26,025 nucleotides of DNA. Origin: RGIG8700 sp964568815 (GTDB lineage: Bacteria > Bacillota > Clostridia > RGIG6154). Each line of letters starts with the position of its first letter. Position 1 is the stretch's first letter. The stretch lies in the NCBI GenBank assembly GCA_964568815.1, contig CAZMRY010000012.1:1-26025 (forward strand). Reading direction: 5' to 3'. Under the pieces are notes generated by a model. That model was not told where the DNA came from, searched no databases, and saw only the letters and a list, made by a program, of their open reading frames with translations. Of this stretch, positions 6,236 through 13,966 are shown piece by piece. The position numbers were made by a program, and so were the translations under genes.

Positions 6236-6264
6236 ATTATAGCACCCATAAAATCATTTGTCAA
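6236..6264 (-). promoter_or_regulatory. Consensus sigma-A promoter of the thiamine operon
   Basis: On the minus strand, TTGACA (6264-6259), 17 bases and TATAAT (6241-6236): both hexamers match perfectly. The transcript would begin near 6229, just ahead of the TPP aptamer. Such a strong promoter fits control by riboswitch attenuation. Confidence 0.9.
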
Positions 6265-6289
6265 GATATTTTTATGACATAAATAATAC

Positions 6290-6319
6290 TTGTCAATAAT
6301 GTAAAAAATATGTTATACT
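6290..6319 (+). promoter_or_regulatory. Promoter of the pepV-type gene
   Basis: TTGTCA (6290-6295), 18 bases and TATACT (6314-6319), each 5/6 to sigma-A consensus. It is back-to-back with the thiamine operon promoter. The AAAGGA ribosome binding site and ATG (6340) follow directly. Confidence 0.65.
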
Positions 6320-6339
6320 TATTGAAAGGATGTGACAAT

Positions 6340-7749
6340 ATGAAATTCTGTAATGAAGAAAATATTAAAAAAATTGAAAGCTTCCTTGAAGAAAACAAGG
6401 AAAATATTATAAACGAGCTTATGGCACTTGTAAAAATACCATCAGTTCAGGGCGAGGCACTTGAGGGTATGCCCTTTGGCAAAGAGTGTCATAGAATACT
6501 TGATACTGCAACAAAGCTTTATGAAGAAAACGGCTTTAAAGCAGTAGCAAAGCATAATGACGGCTATGGCTACGCAACCTATGGCTACGGTGAAACAACA
6601 ATCGGTATCTTTGCTCACGGGGATGTTGTTCCTGTTGATGACAGCTGGATATACACAAAGCCCTTTGAACCGATTGTATCAGGCAGATATATAATCGGCA
6701 GAGGTTGTAACGACAACAAATCAGGCATTATTTCTGCACTTTATGCGGCAAAGGCAATAAGAGACTTAGGCTTTCCTCTTAAAAGCAGGCTTATGATGAT
6801 AACAGGCATAAACGAAGAAACAGGAATGCTTGACATTGAAAACTTTGCAAAAAATGAAAAAACTCCTGAATTAACTCTTGTTCCTGATGCAAATTATCCT
6901 CTTGTTAAGGGCGAAAAGGGTATTTTCCATTTTAACATTACTGCTAAAAAGCCTTTTAATCAAATCAAAAAATTCAAGGGTGGCTCAGCATACAATGTTG
7001 TTCTTGACAAGGTTGAGATTGAGCTTGTATTCAGCGATGCTCTTTTAAATGAACTTAAAGAAAACAACATTGATGTAACATCAGACAACGAAACAATTTT
7101 TGTAGTATTTACAGGTCTTTCAAGCCACGCGGCACACCCTGAACATTCAGTAAATGCAGGTTTTAAGGCTGTTAATGCATTAAAAGATATTAAAGCTCTT
7201 TGCGAAAATGACAGACAAATTTTAAATGAGCTTTATATGGCACTTGAGGGCTATGATGGCAAATATTTCGGTCTGGAAAGTGAAGACGAATATTTCGGCA
7301 AGCTTACCTGTGCAAATGGTATTGTTGACCTTAGAGATGGCAAGGCATTTGTAACCTTTGATGTAAGATACGGATGTGTTTATACAAACGAAGAAATCAG
7401 AAACTTTGTTATGAAACAGACAGATAAATGGGATATTGCAGTTGCAAACGACTCCAAAGGCTACAACCACAACGGAAGTCCTCTTGCAGATGCAATGCTT
7501 GATGCATACAAGTACCTTTCAGGGGACAAAAATGCATCTGTGGAATACATTTCAGGGGGAACATACTCAAGACATCTTAAAAATGCATTTTCAATCGGCA
7601 ACTATGCACCATATAAAGCAGTTAAGCCTGATTTTCCTGAAGGTCACGGCTCATACCATCAGCCTGATGAAACAATAGATATTGAGGCACTTATAGAGTC
7701 AATTAAAATTATCATTCTATTCATCTTAGAGTGTGACGCCATATTATAA
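6340..7749 (+). CDS. pepV: PepV-like M20 family dipeptidase
   Basis: A zinc-dependent M20 (Sapep/PepV) peptidase, probably cytoplasmic, cleaving dipeptides. Length (469 aa from the chosen ATG) is typical. Metal and catalytic motifs are in order: FAHGDVVPVDDSW (His and Asp), GRGCNDNKSG (bridging Asp), GINEETGM (catalytic Glu pair), DANYP (Asp), SSHAAHPEHSVNAG (lid-domain His) and, near the C terminus, GGTYSRHLKNAFSIG and HQPDETI (His). I start at 6340, where AAAGGA lies nine bases upstream; the TTG-type start 10 codons earlier overlaps the promoter -10. It is a single gene, ending against the terminator shared with murI. Confidence 0.9.
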   Translation: MKFCNEENIKKIESFLEENKENIINELMALVKIPSVQGEALEGMPFGKECHRILDTATKLYEENGFKAVAKHNDGYGYATYGYGETTIGIFAHGDVVPVDDSWIYTKPFEPIVSGRYIIGRGCNDNKSGIISALYAAKAIRDLGFPLKSRLMMITGINEETGMLDIENFAKNEKTPELTLVPDANYPLVKGEKGIFHFNITAKKPFNQIKKFKGGSAYNVVLDKVEIELVFSDALLNELKENNIDVTSDNETIFVVFTGLSSHAAHPEHSVNAGFKAVNALKDIKALCENDRQILNELYMALEGYDGKYFGLESEDEYFGKLTCANGIVDLRDGKAFVTFDVRYGCVYTNEEIRNFVMKQTDKWDIAVANDSKGYNHNGSPLADAMLDAYKYLSGDKNASVEYISGGTYSRHLKNAFSIGNYAPYKAVKPDFPEGHGSYHQPDETIDIEALIESIKIIILFILECDAIL

Positions 7750-7782
7750 AAGCAAGGAGCGGTGAAAATTCACCGCTCCTTG
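7746..7782 (-). terminator. Terminator overlapping the murI stop
   Basis: CAAGGAGCGGTGAA (7753-7766) pairs with TTCACCGCTCCTTG (7769-7782), a 14-pair stem with a two-base centre. On the minus strand it is followed by CTTTTAT. One arm encodes the last codons and stop of murI. It may also stop pepV transcripts, although the T-run in that direction is poor. Confidence 0.8.
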
Positions 7783-8528
7783 AATAGTTTTTGTTCGATT
7801 TCTGTACTTCCAGAACTGTTTATAAATTCAACTTTGCCTATTTCTTTTCTGTCTGAAAGGAGATTTTTTTCTTTTAATCTTCTTAAAAGCTCTTTTGCTG
7901 TTCCTTCTCCGCCGTCAAAAAGCTTAACATCTTCTCCTGCTACTTTTTTTATAACAGATTTTACAAATGGATAATGTGTACAGCCAAGTACAACGCCGTC
8001 AAGCTTGACATTTTTTATAGGCTCAAAGTATTTTTTTATACAGTTTTCGATTTCTGTTCCCTCTAAAATTCCCTTTTCAACAAAGCCTACAATTTCAGGA
8101 CATTCTATCTTATAAATCTCTGCATTATCATCAAATTTTTCCATAAGATTTGCAAACTTTTCAAGCTTTAATGTAAGTGGAGTTGCCATAACTGCGATTT
8201 TAGGATTTTCGTTCATTAATGCCGCAGGCTTTAATGCAGGCTCTATTCCTATTACAGGAATATCAAGCATTTCCCTTACTGCCTTTCCTCCTGCACTTGT
8301 TGCAGTATTGCAGGCAATTACTATTGCTTTAACTCCTTTATCTGCAAGGAGCTTTGCACTTTTGATTGTAAGCTTCTCGATTTCCTCAGTTGATTTAGTT
8401 CCGTAGGGAGCATTTTCAGAGTCGCCGAAGTATATGAAATTTTCATTAGGCATAAGCTTTGCAAGCTCTTTTAAAACACTTATCCCCCCAACACCTGAGT
8501 CAAAAACACCGATTGGTGAATTTTTCAT
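7770..8528 (-). CDS. murI: Glutamate racemase
   Basis: MurI converts L-glutamate to D-glutamate for peptidoglycan. At 252 residues it is of normal length (about 250-270). Both catalytic cysteines are present in their motifs: AIVIACNTATSAGG (first Cys) and VVLGCTHYPF (second Cys). The N terminus has IGVFDSGVGGISVL and FIYFGDSENAPYG (catalytic Asp), and the C terminus DGGEGTAKEL. A strong AGGAGGGG precedes ATG at 8528. It has its own sigma-A promoter (8550-8578) immediately after the spoVAE stop, so this housekeeping gene need not depend on the sporulation operon. Confidence 0.95.
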   Translation of the reverse strand: MKNSPIGVFDSGVGGISVLKELAKLMPNENFIYFGDSENAPYGTKSTEEIEKLTIKSAKLLADKGVKAIVIACNTATSAGGKAVREMLDIPVIGIEPALKPAALMNENPKIAVMATPLTLKLEKFANLMEKFDDNAEIYKIECPEIVGFVEKGILEGTEIENCIKKYFEPIKNVKLDGVVLGCTHYPFVKSVIKKVAGEDVKLFDGGEGTAKELLRRLKEKNLLSDRKEIGKVEFINSSGSTEIEQKLFKER

Positions 8529-8549
8529 TTGCTCCCCTCCTTTTTCCTT

Positions 8550-8578
8550 ATTATACTATTTACTATATGATTTTTCAA
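8550..8578 (-). promoter_or_regulatory. Sigma-A promoter of murI
   Basis: On the minus strand, TTGAAA (8578-8573), 17 bases and TATAAT (8555-8550). It lies in the 53-base gap between spoVAE and murI. Confidence 0.75.
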
Positions 8579-8581
8579 GAC

Positions 8582-8935
8582 TTATTTTTCTTTACTTCTG
8601 GCAAAAAGAGCACCTATATATCCAAATAAAATTGCGGCACATATGCCCCCTGCAGAGGCAGTAAGTCCTCCTGTGAAAATTCCCACAATTCCGTCTTTTG
8701 CAACAGCCTCTTTTACCCCTTTCGCAAGAAGGTTCCCAAAGCCTGTCAAAGGAACGGTTGCACCTGCACCTGCAAAATCTATAAGCTTATCATATACACC
8801 AAATGTTCCTAAAATCACGCCCATTACCACATACATAACAAGAATTCTTGCAGGGGTGAGCATTGTTTTATCAATTAAAATCTGACCTATGCTGCAGATT
8901 GCTCCGCCAATTAAAAAAGCCCATAAATATGTCAT
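8582..8935 (-). CDS. spoVAE: Stage V sporulation protein AE (SpoVAEb type)
   Basis: A small membrane protein (117 aa, about four helices) of the SpoVA channel for dipicolinic acid. Motifs: FLIGGAICSIGQILIDKT, TFGVYDKLIDFAGAGATVP, LTGFGNLLAKGVKEA and the glycine-rich C-terminal helix GGICAAILFGYIGALFAR. It is homologous to SpoVAC upstream, sharing the IxxIGQ, GxYD and AGAGxxVPxTGFxN patterns. It starts at 8935 with an ATGA overlap on the spoVAD stop. Confidence 0.92.
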   Translation of the reverse strand: MTYLWAFLIGGAICSIGQILIDKTMLTPARILVMYVVMGVILGTFGVYDKLIDFAGAGATVPLTGFGNLLAKGVKEAVAKDGIVGIFTGGLTASAGGICAAILFGYIGALFARSKEK

Positions 8936-9927
8936 TTTCTCACCCTTTCTATGGAAACAGCATGGGCAATACCCGGAATAGAATTACCCTGAAAAGCACT
9001 TGTTGTACTCATTAACGCACCTGTTGCCACAAGTAAAACTCTATCAACCTTTCCCTGCTTTAACATATCAAACAAGTACCCTGAAAACACCGATGCACAG
9101 CATCCGCATCCTGAGCCGCCTGCGTGAGCATCCTGTTCTTCTTTATATATCATTGCTCCGCAGTCGTAAAACCTGTTTGCAAGCTCTATGCCTTCTTCCT
9201 GAAGCTTTTCTTTAGCAATACTGTAGCCAACCTTACCCAAATCTCCTGTTACAACCATATCAAAATAATTATTTTCTAACTTTCTATCCTTAAAATGAGT
9301 GCTTATGGTATCTATTGCGGCAGGTGCCATTGCAGCACCCATATTTGCTGCGTCTGTTATGCCAAGGTCTATTACTTTGCCAGGGGTTACTGCGGTTATC
9401 AAAATGTCGCTCCCTTCGTCTGCAACAAGTGCCGCTCCTGCGGCGGTTACTGTCCATTGGGCGGCCGGGGCTCTCTGTCCGCCATATTCAAGCGGAAAAC
9501 GGAACTGTCTTTCACTTGAACAAAAATGGCTTGAGCTTGTGCACATAACCTTTTTCCCATAACCTCCGTCTACGCTCATAGCTGAGAGAATAAGTCCTTC
9601 ACAAAAGGTTGAACATGCCCCGTATATGCCAAAGAAAGGGATGTTTAATTTTGTTATACCAAAGCTTGTGCCCATACACTGATTTAAAAGGTCTCCGCCA
9701 AAAATAAAGCTTATATCCTCAGGCTTGTTTTTTGTTTTATGGAGCACCATAAAGGCAGCATCCTTCTGCATTTCGCTTTCTGCTTCTTCCCATGACTTTT
9801 TACCGTATCTTCCATCAAGGATTATTGCATCAAAAAACTGTGAAAAATTACCGTCGTTTTCTTTTCTCCCTGCAATAGATGCACAGCTTACAAGCTTTGG
9901 TTTATTTTTCAGTATAATTGTCTGCAT
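8932..9927 (-). CDS. spoVAD: Stage V sporulation protein AD
   Basis: SpoVAD is a thiolase-fold protein of the spore inner membrane that binds dipicolinic acid. The length (331 aa) matches the family (about 338). Characteristic stretches are GRYGKKSWEEAESEM, FGGDLLNQCM, FFGIYGACSTF (thiolase-like Cys), SSHFCSSERQFRFPLEYG, APAAQWTVTAAGAAL and the Cys-rich HAGGSGCGCCASV. An upstream in-frame GTG at 9936 overlaps the spoVAC stop, but I prefer ATG at 9927 because GGGGTGAT (9940-9933) is then a well-placed ribosome binding site. It is the middle gene of the AC-AD-AE trio. Confidence 0.97.
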   Translation of the reverse strand: MQTIILKNKPKLVSCASIAGRKENDGNFSQFFDAIILDGRYGKKSWEEAESEMQKDAAFMVLHKTKNKPEDISFIFGGDLLNQCMGTSFGITKLNIPFFGIYGACSTFCEGLILSAMSVDGGYGKKVMCTSSSHFCSSERQFRFPLEYGGQRAPAAQWTVTAAGAALVADEGSDILITAVTPGKVIDLGITDAANMGAAMAPAAIDTISTHFKDRKLENNYFDMVVTGDLGKVGYSIAKEKLQEEGIELANRFYDCGAMIYKEEQDAHAGGSGCGCCASVFSGYLFDMLKQGKVDRVLLVATGALMSTTSAFQGNSIPGIAHAVSIERVRK

Positions 9928-9932
9928 ATAAA

Positions 9933-10370
9933 TCACCCCATTACAAAAAATATTATTCCCGATATAACTGACGCAATTACGCCGTATGTTATAACAGGTC
10001 CTGCAATTTTAAAAATATTTGCTGCAAGTCCCAAAACATAACCCTCATCTTTGAATTCTATTGCCGGTGATACAACTGCATTTGCAAAGCCTGTTATCGG
10101 TACAAGAGTCCCTGCTCCTGCGTGTTTTGCTATGCGGTCATAAATTCCTATTGAAGTAAAAAGTGCACTTAAAAAAATAAGACTTACGCTTGTTAAAGTC
10201 CCTGCCTGTTCCTTAACAAAACCAAAATTAAGGTACATATCATTTAAAGCCTGCCCTATTACACAGATAATGCCACCTGTTATATATGCCTTAATCATAT
10301 TTTTAAACAAAGGGGATTTTCTTACTTTTGTATTTGCATATCTTTTATATTCGCTTTTGCTCATATTCAT
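9933..10370 (-). CDS. spoVAC: Stage V sporulation protein AC
   Basis: Membrane protein (145 aa) of the SpoVA complex, linked in Bacillus to mechanosensitive release of dipicolinic acid. A basic N terminus (KRYANTKVRKSPLFKN) precedes about four helices with GGIICVIGQALNDMY, GIYDRIAKHAGAGTLVPITG and FANAVVSPAIEFKDEGYVLG, all conserved in the family. AGAGGTG lies eight bases before the ATG at 10370. It is the first gene of spoVAC-spoVAD-spoVAE. The usual regulator is sigma-G, but I could not find a convincing sigma-G promoter in the 123-base gap it shares with the divergent ROK gene. Confidence 0.95.
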   Translation of the reverse strand: MNMSKSEYKRYANTKVRKSPLFKNMIKAYITGGIICVIGQALNDMYLNFGFVKEQAGTLTSVSLIFLSALFTSIGIYDRIAKHAGAGTLVPITGFANAVVSPAIEFKDEGYVLGLAANIFKIAGPVITYGVIASVISGIIFFVMG

Positions 10371-10427
10371 ATGAATAACACCTCTTTAATATTTTTGATT
10401 GGCTTTTTTCTTTTATACCAAAAAAAT

Positions 10428-10456
10428 TTGACCTTTAAGGCATTTTATAGTATAAT
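10428..10456 (+). promoter_or_regulatory. Promoter of the ROK-clpE-comEC-holA operon
   Basis: TTGACC (10428-10433), 17 bases and a perfect TATAAT (10451-10456). The AGAGGT ribosome binding site and TTG start (10494) follow. Confidence 0.8.
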
Positions 10457-10493
10457 TAGTTAAATATGTATAAAAAGAGAAGAGGTCATAATA

Positions 10494-11642
10494 TTGAAAC
10501 CCAACAATTCAAAGAACAATAAACTTTTCAATAGAAACGCCGTACTTAGTATGCTTGCTCTTGATGCTCCTATTTCAAGAATTGAGCTTGCAAACAGGAG
10601 CGGGCTTTCAAAAATGTCTCTTACCAACATTATTAATGAATTTTCAGAGCTTGGGTATATTAAAGAGGCAGGTGTTGACCTTACAAGCACAGGTAAGAAA
10701 AAGCCTATTCTTTTAGAACTTCAGGACAACAGTGTATGTGCAATCGGTGTCAATATTACAAGAAGCCATATTGAAGGGTGTGTTTGTGATATTAAGGGAA
10801 ATATCATTACCACAAATCAGATTGATTTCCACGGTGACTTGAACGGCGAACTGCTCATTAAATATTTAACCGATACTATTTCGGAGCTTATTGAAGCCTC
10901 TGATGTTAAAATAACAGGAATAGGAATTTCCTGCATAGGTCCATTAGACCTTAAGCGCGGCAGACTTTTAAATCCCACAAACTTCTACGGCATTTCAAAC
11001 TTAGACCTTGTTGTGCCTGTTAAAACAAAATTCAATCTACCTGTATATCTCAGAAGAAACAATGACTGTGCCATTCTTGCAGAAAAATTCTACGGTATTG
11101 CAAGAGGCATAAGCAATGTTATTTTCCTTGGTATTTCAGGCGGTGTTGGTGCATCTGCAATTATTAACGACAAGCTTATTGTGGGTGCAAACGGTCTTTC
11201 TTGCGAAATAGGTCACACAACCATTGATATTAACGGTGAAAAGTGTAAATGCGGCAATCGTGGTTGTCTTGAGCTTTATGCAAATACAGACAGGGTTGTT
11301 AATGCAGTTAAAGACCAGTTCACACAGGAAAAGGTTACATTTAAAGATGTTGTTGTGTCTGCAAAAGATGGTAATATGAAATGTAACGAAGAGCTGGGAA
11401 AACTTACAAAATATGTTTCTATTGCGATCACAAACCTTGTTAAGGTTTATGATCCAAGACTTGTTGTTCTTGGTAACACCATAACAGGCGCAGGACCTGA
11501 TGTTTTAAGAGCAATCAAAAAAGAGGTTATGACTCACTGCGATTTTTCAAATATAGAATATTCAAACTTTAACGAAAAGGCACCTTTAATCGGTGCATGC
11601 ACCGCAGTTTTTGACCATAAATTTTTCAGAAATGCTAAATGA
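10494..11642 (+). CDS. ROK family transcriptional regulator (NagC/XylR type)
   Basis: The N-terminal winged helix-turn-helix (about residues 12-62, PISRIELANRSGLSKMSLTN) is joined to a C-terminal ROK sugar-binding domain (about 80-375). ROK features: GIGISCIGPLDLKRGRLLNP, NDCAILAEKFYG, FLGISGGVGASAII, EIGHTTID and the zinc motif CKCGNRGCLE. At 382 residues it is full length for a ROK repressor. The ligand is probably a sugar or sugar phosphate but cannot be read from the sequence. The start is TTG at 10494 with AGAGGT upstream. It is the first gene of the plus-strand operon, 16 bases before the clpE-like gene. A link to the distant nagA operon is possible but unproven. Confidence 0.9.
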   Translation: MKPNNSKNNKLFNRNAVLSMLALDAPISRIELANRSGLSKMSLTNIINEFSELGYIKEAGVDLTSTGKKKPILLELQDNSVCAIGVNITRSHIEGCVCDIKGNIITTNQIDFHGDLNGELLIKYLTDTISELIEASDVKITGIGISCIGPLDLKRGRLLNPTNFYGISNLDLVVPVKTKFNLPVYLRRNNDCAILAEKFYGIARGISNVIFLGISGGVGASAIINDKLIVGANGLSCEIGHTTIDINGEKCKCGNRGCLELYANTDRVVNAVKDQFTQEKVTFKDVVVSAKDGNMKCNEELGKLTKYVSIAITNLVKVYDPRLVVLGNTITGAGPDVLRAIKKEVMTHCDFSNIEYSNFNEKAPLIGACTAVFDHKFFRNAK

Positions 11643-11658
11643 CGGAGGCTTTAAATAA

Positions 11659-13887
11659 ATGTTATGTACTAAATGCAAAAAAAGACGAGCTGTTATAATG
11701 ATAAAAAAAATAGAGGGCACAAAACAGATAGACGAGGGCTACTGTATTTCCTGTGCAAAGGATTTAGGCATTGCTCCTATTGACGATATGATGAAAAAGC
11801 TTGGTGTTACACCTGACATGCTTGAGGATATGGAAGACCAGCTTGAAAGCATGATTGAAAACGGTGATATTCCCGAAGGAGAATTTGAGAATATGAACCC
11901 TTTCAGTATGTTTCCATTCCCACAGGAGGAAATCTTTGAAGAAGAAACTTCTGACGCTCCCAAAAAGAAGAAAGAGAAAAAGCAGAAGAAGTCTCAGCTT
12001 GATACTTACGGAAGCAATCTGAACAACAAAGCAAAAGAAGGTAAAATTGACAGAATCATTGGCAGAGATAAAGAGCTTTTAAGAGTTATACAGATTTTAA
12101 ACAGACGAGCTAAAAACAACCCTGCACTTATAGGTGAGCCAGGTGTTGGTAAAACTGCTATAGCAGAGGCTTTAGCTCTTAAGATAGTTGAAAAGCAGGT
12201 TCCGTCAAAACTTCTTGACAAAGAAATTTACCTTATGGACTTTACTGCACTTGTGGCAGGAACACAATTCAGAGGTCAATTTGAACAAAGAGTAAAAGCA
12301 ATAATAGATGAGGCAAAATCAAGAGGCAATGTTATTCTTGTTATAGACGAGGTGCATACAATCGTAAGTGCAGGCGGTACTGAAGGCTCTCTTACAGCCG
12401 CAAACATCTTAAAGCCTGCTCTTGCAAGAGGCGATATTCAAATCATTGGTGCAACCACCCTTGCTGAATACAGAAAGCACATTGAAAAAGACTCTGCTCT
12501 TGAAAGAAGATTTCAGCCTGTTATGGTTGAAGAACCTTCTGTTGAAGAGACTATTGATATAATCAAAGGTATTAAGGATTATTACGAAGAACACCATCAC
12601 ATCACTTTGACAGACGATGTTATAAGACAGGCGGTTGTTCTTTCAAAAAGATTTATATACGGCAGATTTCTCCCTGACAAGGCTATTGATGTTATTGACG
12701 AGGCTGGTTCTGCTGCAAACCTTGACAATGAAATCTTAACAGAGCTTACAATTTTAAAGAAAGAGCTTAAGAAAACTGAAAACGAGCTTGCAGGTCTTGA
12801 TGAAAAGGCGGAAGACTTCTTTGAAAAGAATGCAACCTTGAAATCAAAGGAAATTTCATATAAAAATCAGATTGAAGCCTTAGAACCACAATGCGAAAGC
12901 ACAGTCCTCACAAGCGAAGATATTGCAAAGGTTATAGAGATGTGGGCAAATGTGCCTGTTAAAAAGCTTACAATGAAGGATTCCGATAAGCTTTCAGCTT
13001 TAAATGAAAGCCTCAAAAAGAAAATTATTGGTCAGGATAAAGCCGCAGACAGCGTTTCTAAAGCTATTATAAGAAAAAGAGCAGGTATTGAAAAAAGACT
13101 TCGCCCTGCATCATTTATATTTGTTGGTCCTACGGGCGTTGGTAAAACAGAATTTGCAAAGGTACTCACAGAAGAGCTGTTTGGCTCAAGCGATGATCTT
13201 ATCCGCCTTGATATGACAGAATTTCAGGAACAGCATTCTATCTCAAAGCTCATTGGCTCTCCTCCCGGATATGTTGGCTATGACGAAGCAGGTCAGCTCA
13301 CAGAAAAAATCAGAAGAAAGCCATACAGCGTTGTTCTTTTTGATGAAATTGAAAAAGCACATCCAAATGTGTATAACATTCTTCTTCAAATTCTCGACGA
13401 AGGCAGACTTACTGACTCTCAGGGCAGAGTTGTAAGCTTTGAAAACACAGTTATCATATTAACATCAAATGCTGGTATCGGTTTTGGCACAGACCCACTT
13501 GGTTTTAACAGAACCACAACTAATATGGAAGCTTTGGCTAACGATAAATTAAAGAAAATATTCAAACCTGAAATCTTAAACAGAATTGATGAAATCATAA
13601 CCTTCAACAAGCTTGAGGTAAGTGATTTTGAAGAGATTGCAAGACTGAACTTAAATGAAATGCAAGAAGCACTTCTTGAAAAGGGTATTTCCCTTTATAT
13701 TGATGATACAGCCGTTAAAATCCTTGCTCAAAAAGGATTTAGCGAAAAATACGGTGCAAGAGAATTAAGAAGAACTGTACAAAAACTGGTTGGCGACCCT
13801 ATTGCCGAAAAAATTGTTTATATGGCACTTCCTTTCGGCTCATCAGTTTCTGTTACTGCTGAAAACGGCGAAATAAAGGTTAACTGA
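11659..13887 (+). CDS. clpE: ClpE-like AAA+ unfoldase with N-terminal zinc finger
   Basis: An HSP100/Clp ATPase that unfolds proteins for ClpP. The 742 residues comprise a zinc finger (Cys3, Cys6, Cys29, Cys32), an acidic then Lys-rich linker (about 50-112), AAA domain 1 (Walker A GEPGVGKTA at about 159, Walker B VILVIDEVHT), a short coiled-coil middle segment (about 365-415), AAA domain 2 (Walker A GPTGVGKTE at about 490, SPPGYVGYDE, Walker B VVLFDEIEKAH) and the small C-terminal D2 domain. LGF in the segment after TSNAGIG is placed like the ClpP-docking tripeptide. The zinc finger in place of the double Clp_N domain makes it closest to ClpE. GGAGG precedes the ATG. No mcsA, mcsB or ctsR is nearby, unlike the classical clpC operon. 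Confidence 0.85.
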   Translation: MLCTKCKKRRAVIMIKKIEGTKQIDEGYCISCAKDLGIAPIDDMMKKLGVTPDMLEDMEDQLESMIENGDIPEGEFENMNPFSMFPFPQEEIFEEETSDAPKKKKEKKQKKSQLDTYGSNLNNKAKEGKIDRIIGRDKELLRVIQILNRRAKNNPALIGEPGVGKTAIAEALALKIVEKQVPSKLLDKEIYLMDFTALVAGTQFRGQFEQRVKAIIDEAKSRGNVILVIDEVHTIVSAGGTEGSLTAANILKPALARGDIQIIGATTLAEYRKHIEKDSALERRFQPVMVEEPSVEETIDIIKGIKDYYEEHHHITLTDDVIRQAVVLSKRFIYGRFLPDKAIDVIDEAGSAANLDNEILTELTILKKELKKTENELAGLDEKAEDFFEKNATLKSKEISYKNQIEALEPQCESTVLTSEDIAKVIEMWANVPVKKLTMKDSDKLSALNESLKKKIIGQDKAADSVSKAIIRKRAGIEKRLRPASFIFVGPTGVGKTEFAKVLTEELFGSSDDLIRLDMTEFQEQHSISKLIGSPPGYVGYDEAGQLTEKIRRKPYSVVLFDEIEKAHPNVYNILLQILDEGRLTDSQGRVVSFENTVIILTSNAGIGFGTDPLGFNRTTTNMEALANDKLKKIFKPEILNRIDEIITFNKLEVSDFEEIARLNLNEMQEALLEKGISLYIDDTAVKILAQKGFSEKYGARELRRTVQKLVGDPIAEKIVYMALPFGSSVSVTAENGEIKVN

Positions 13888-13966
13888 AATCAATTTTCTT
13901 TTTGTTCTTTTAATTTCAACTGTTATTTCGCTTAATGTATCAGAGTATCTTGCTATAGGTTTTTGC

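Noticed and set aside
9295..9562. Cys-rich plus-strand ORFs opposite spoVAD
   Set aside because: Several overlapping frames are open only because of the codon composition of spoVAD on the other strand; none has a ribosome binding site or family motif.
10371..10430. Sigma-G promoter of spoVAC
   Set aside because: GTATA near 10418 could be a -35, but no -10 at the right distance leaves room for the ribosome binding site.
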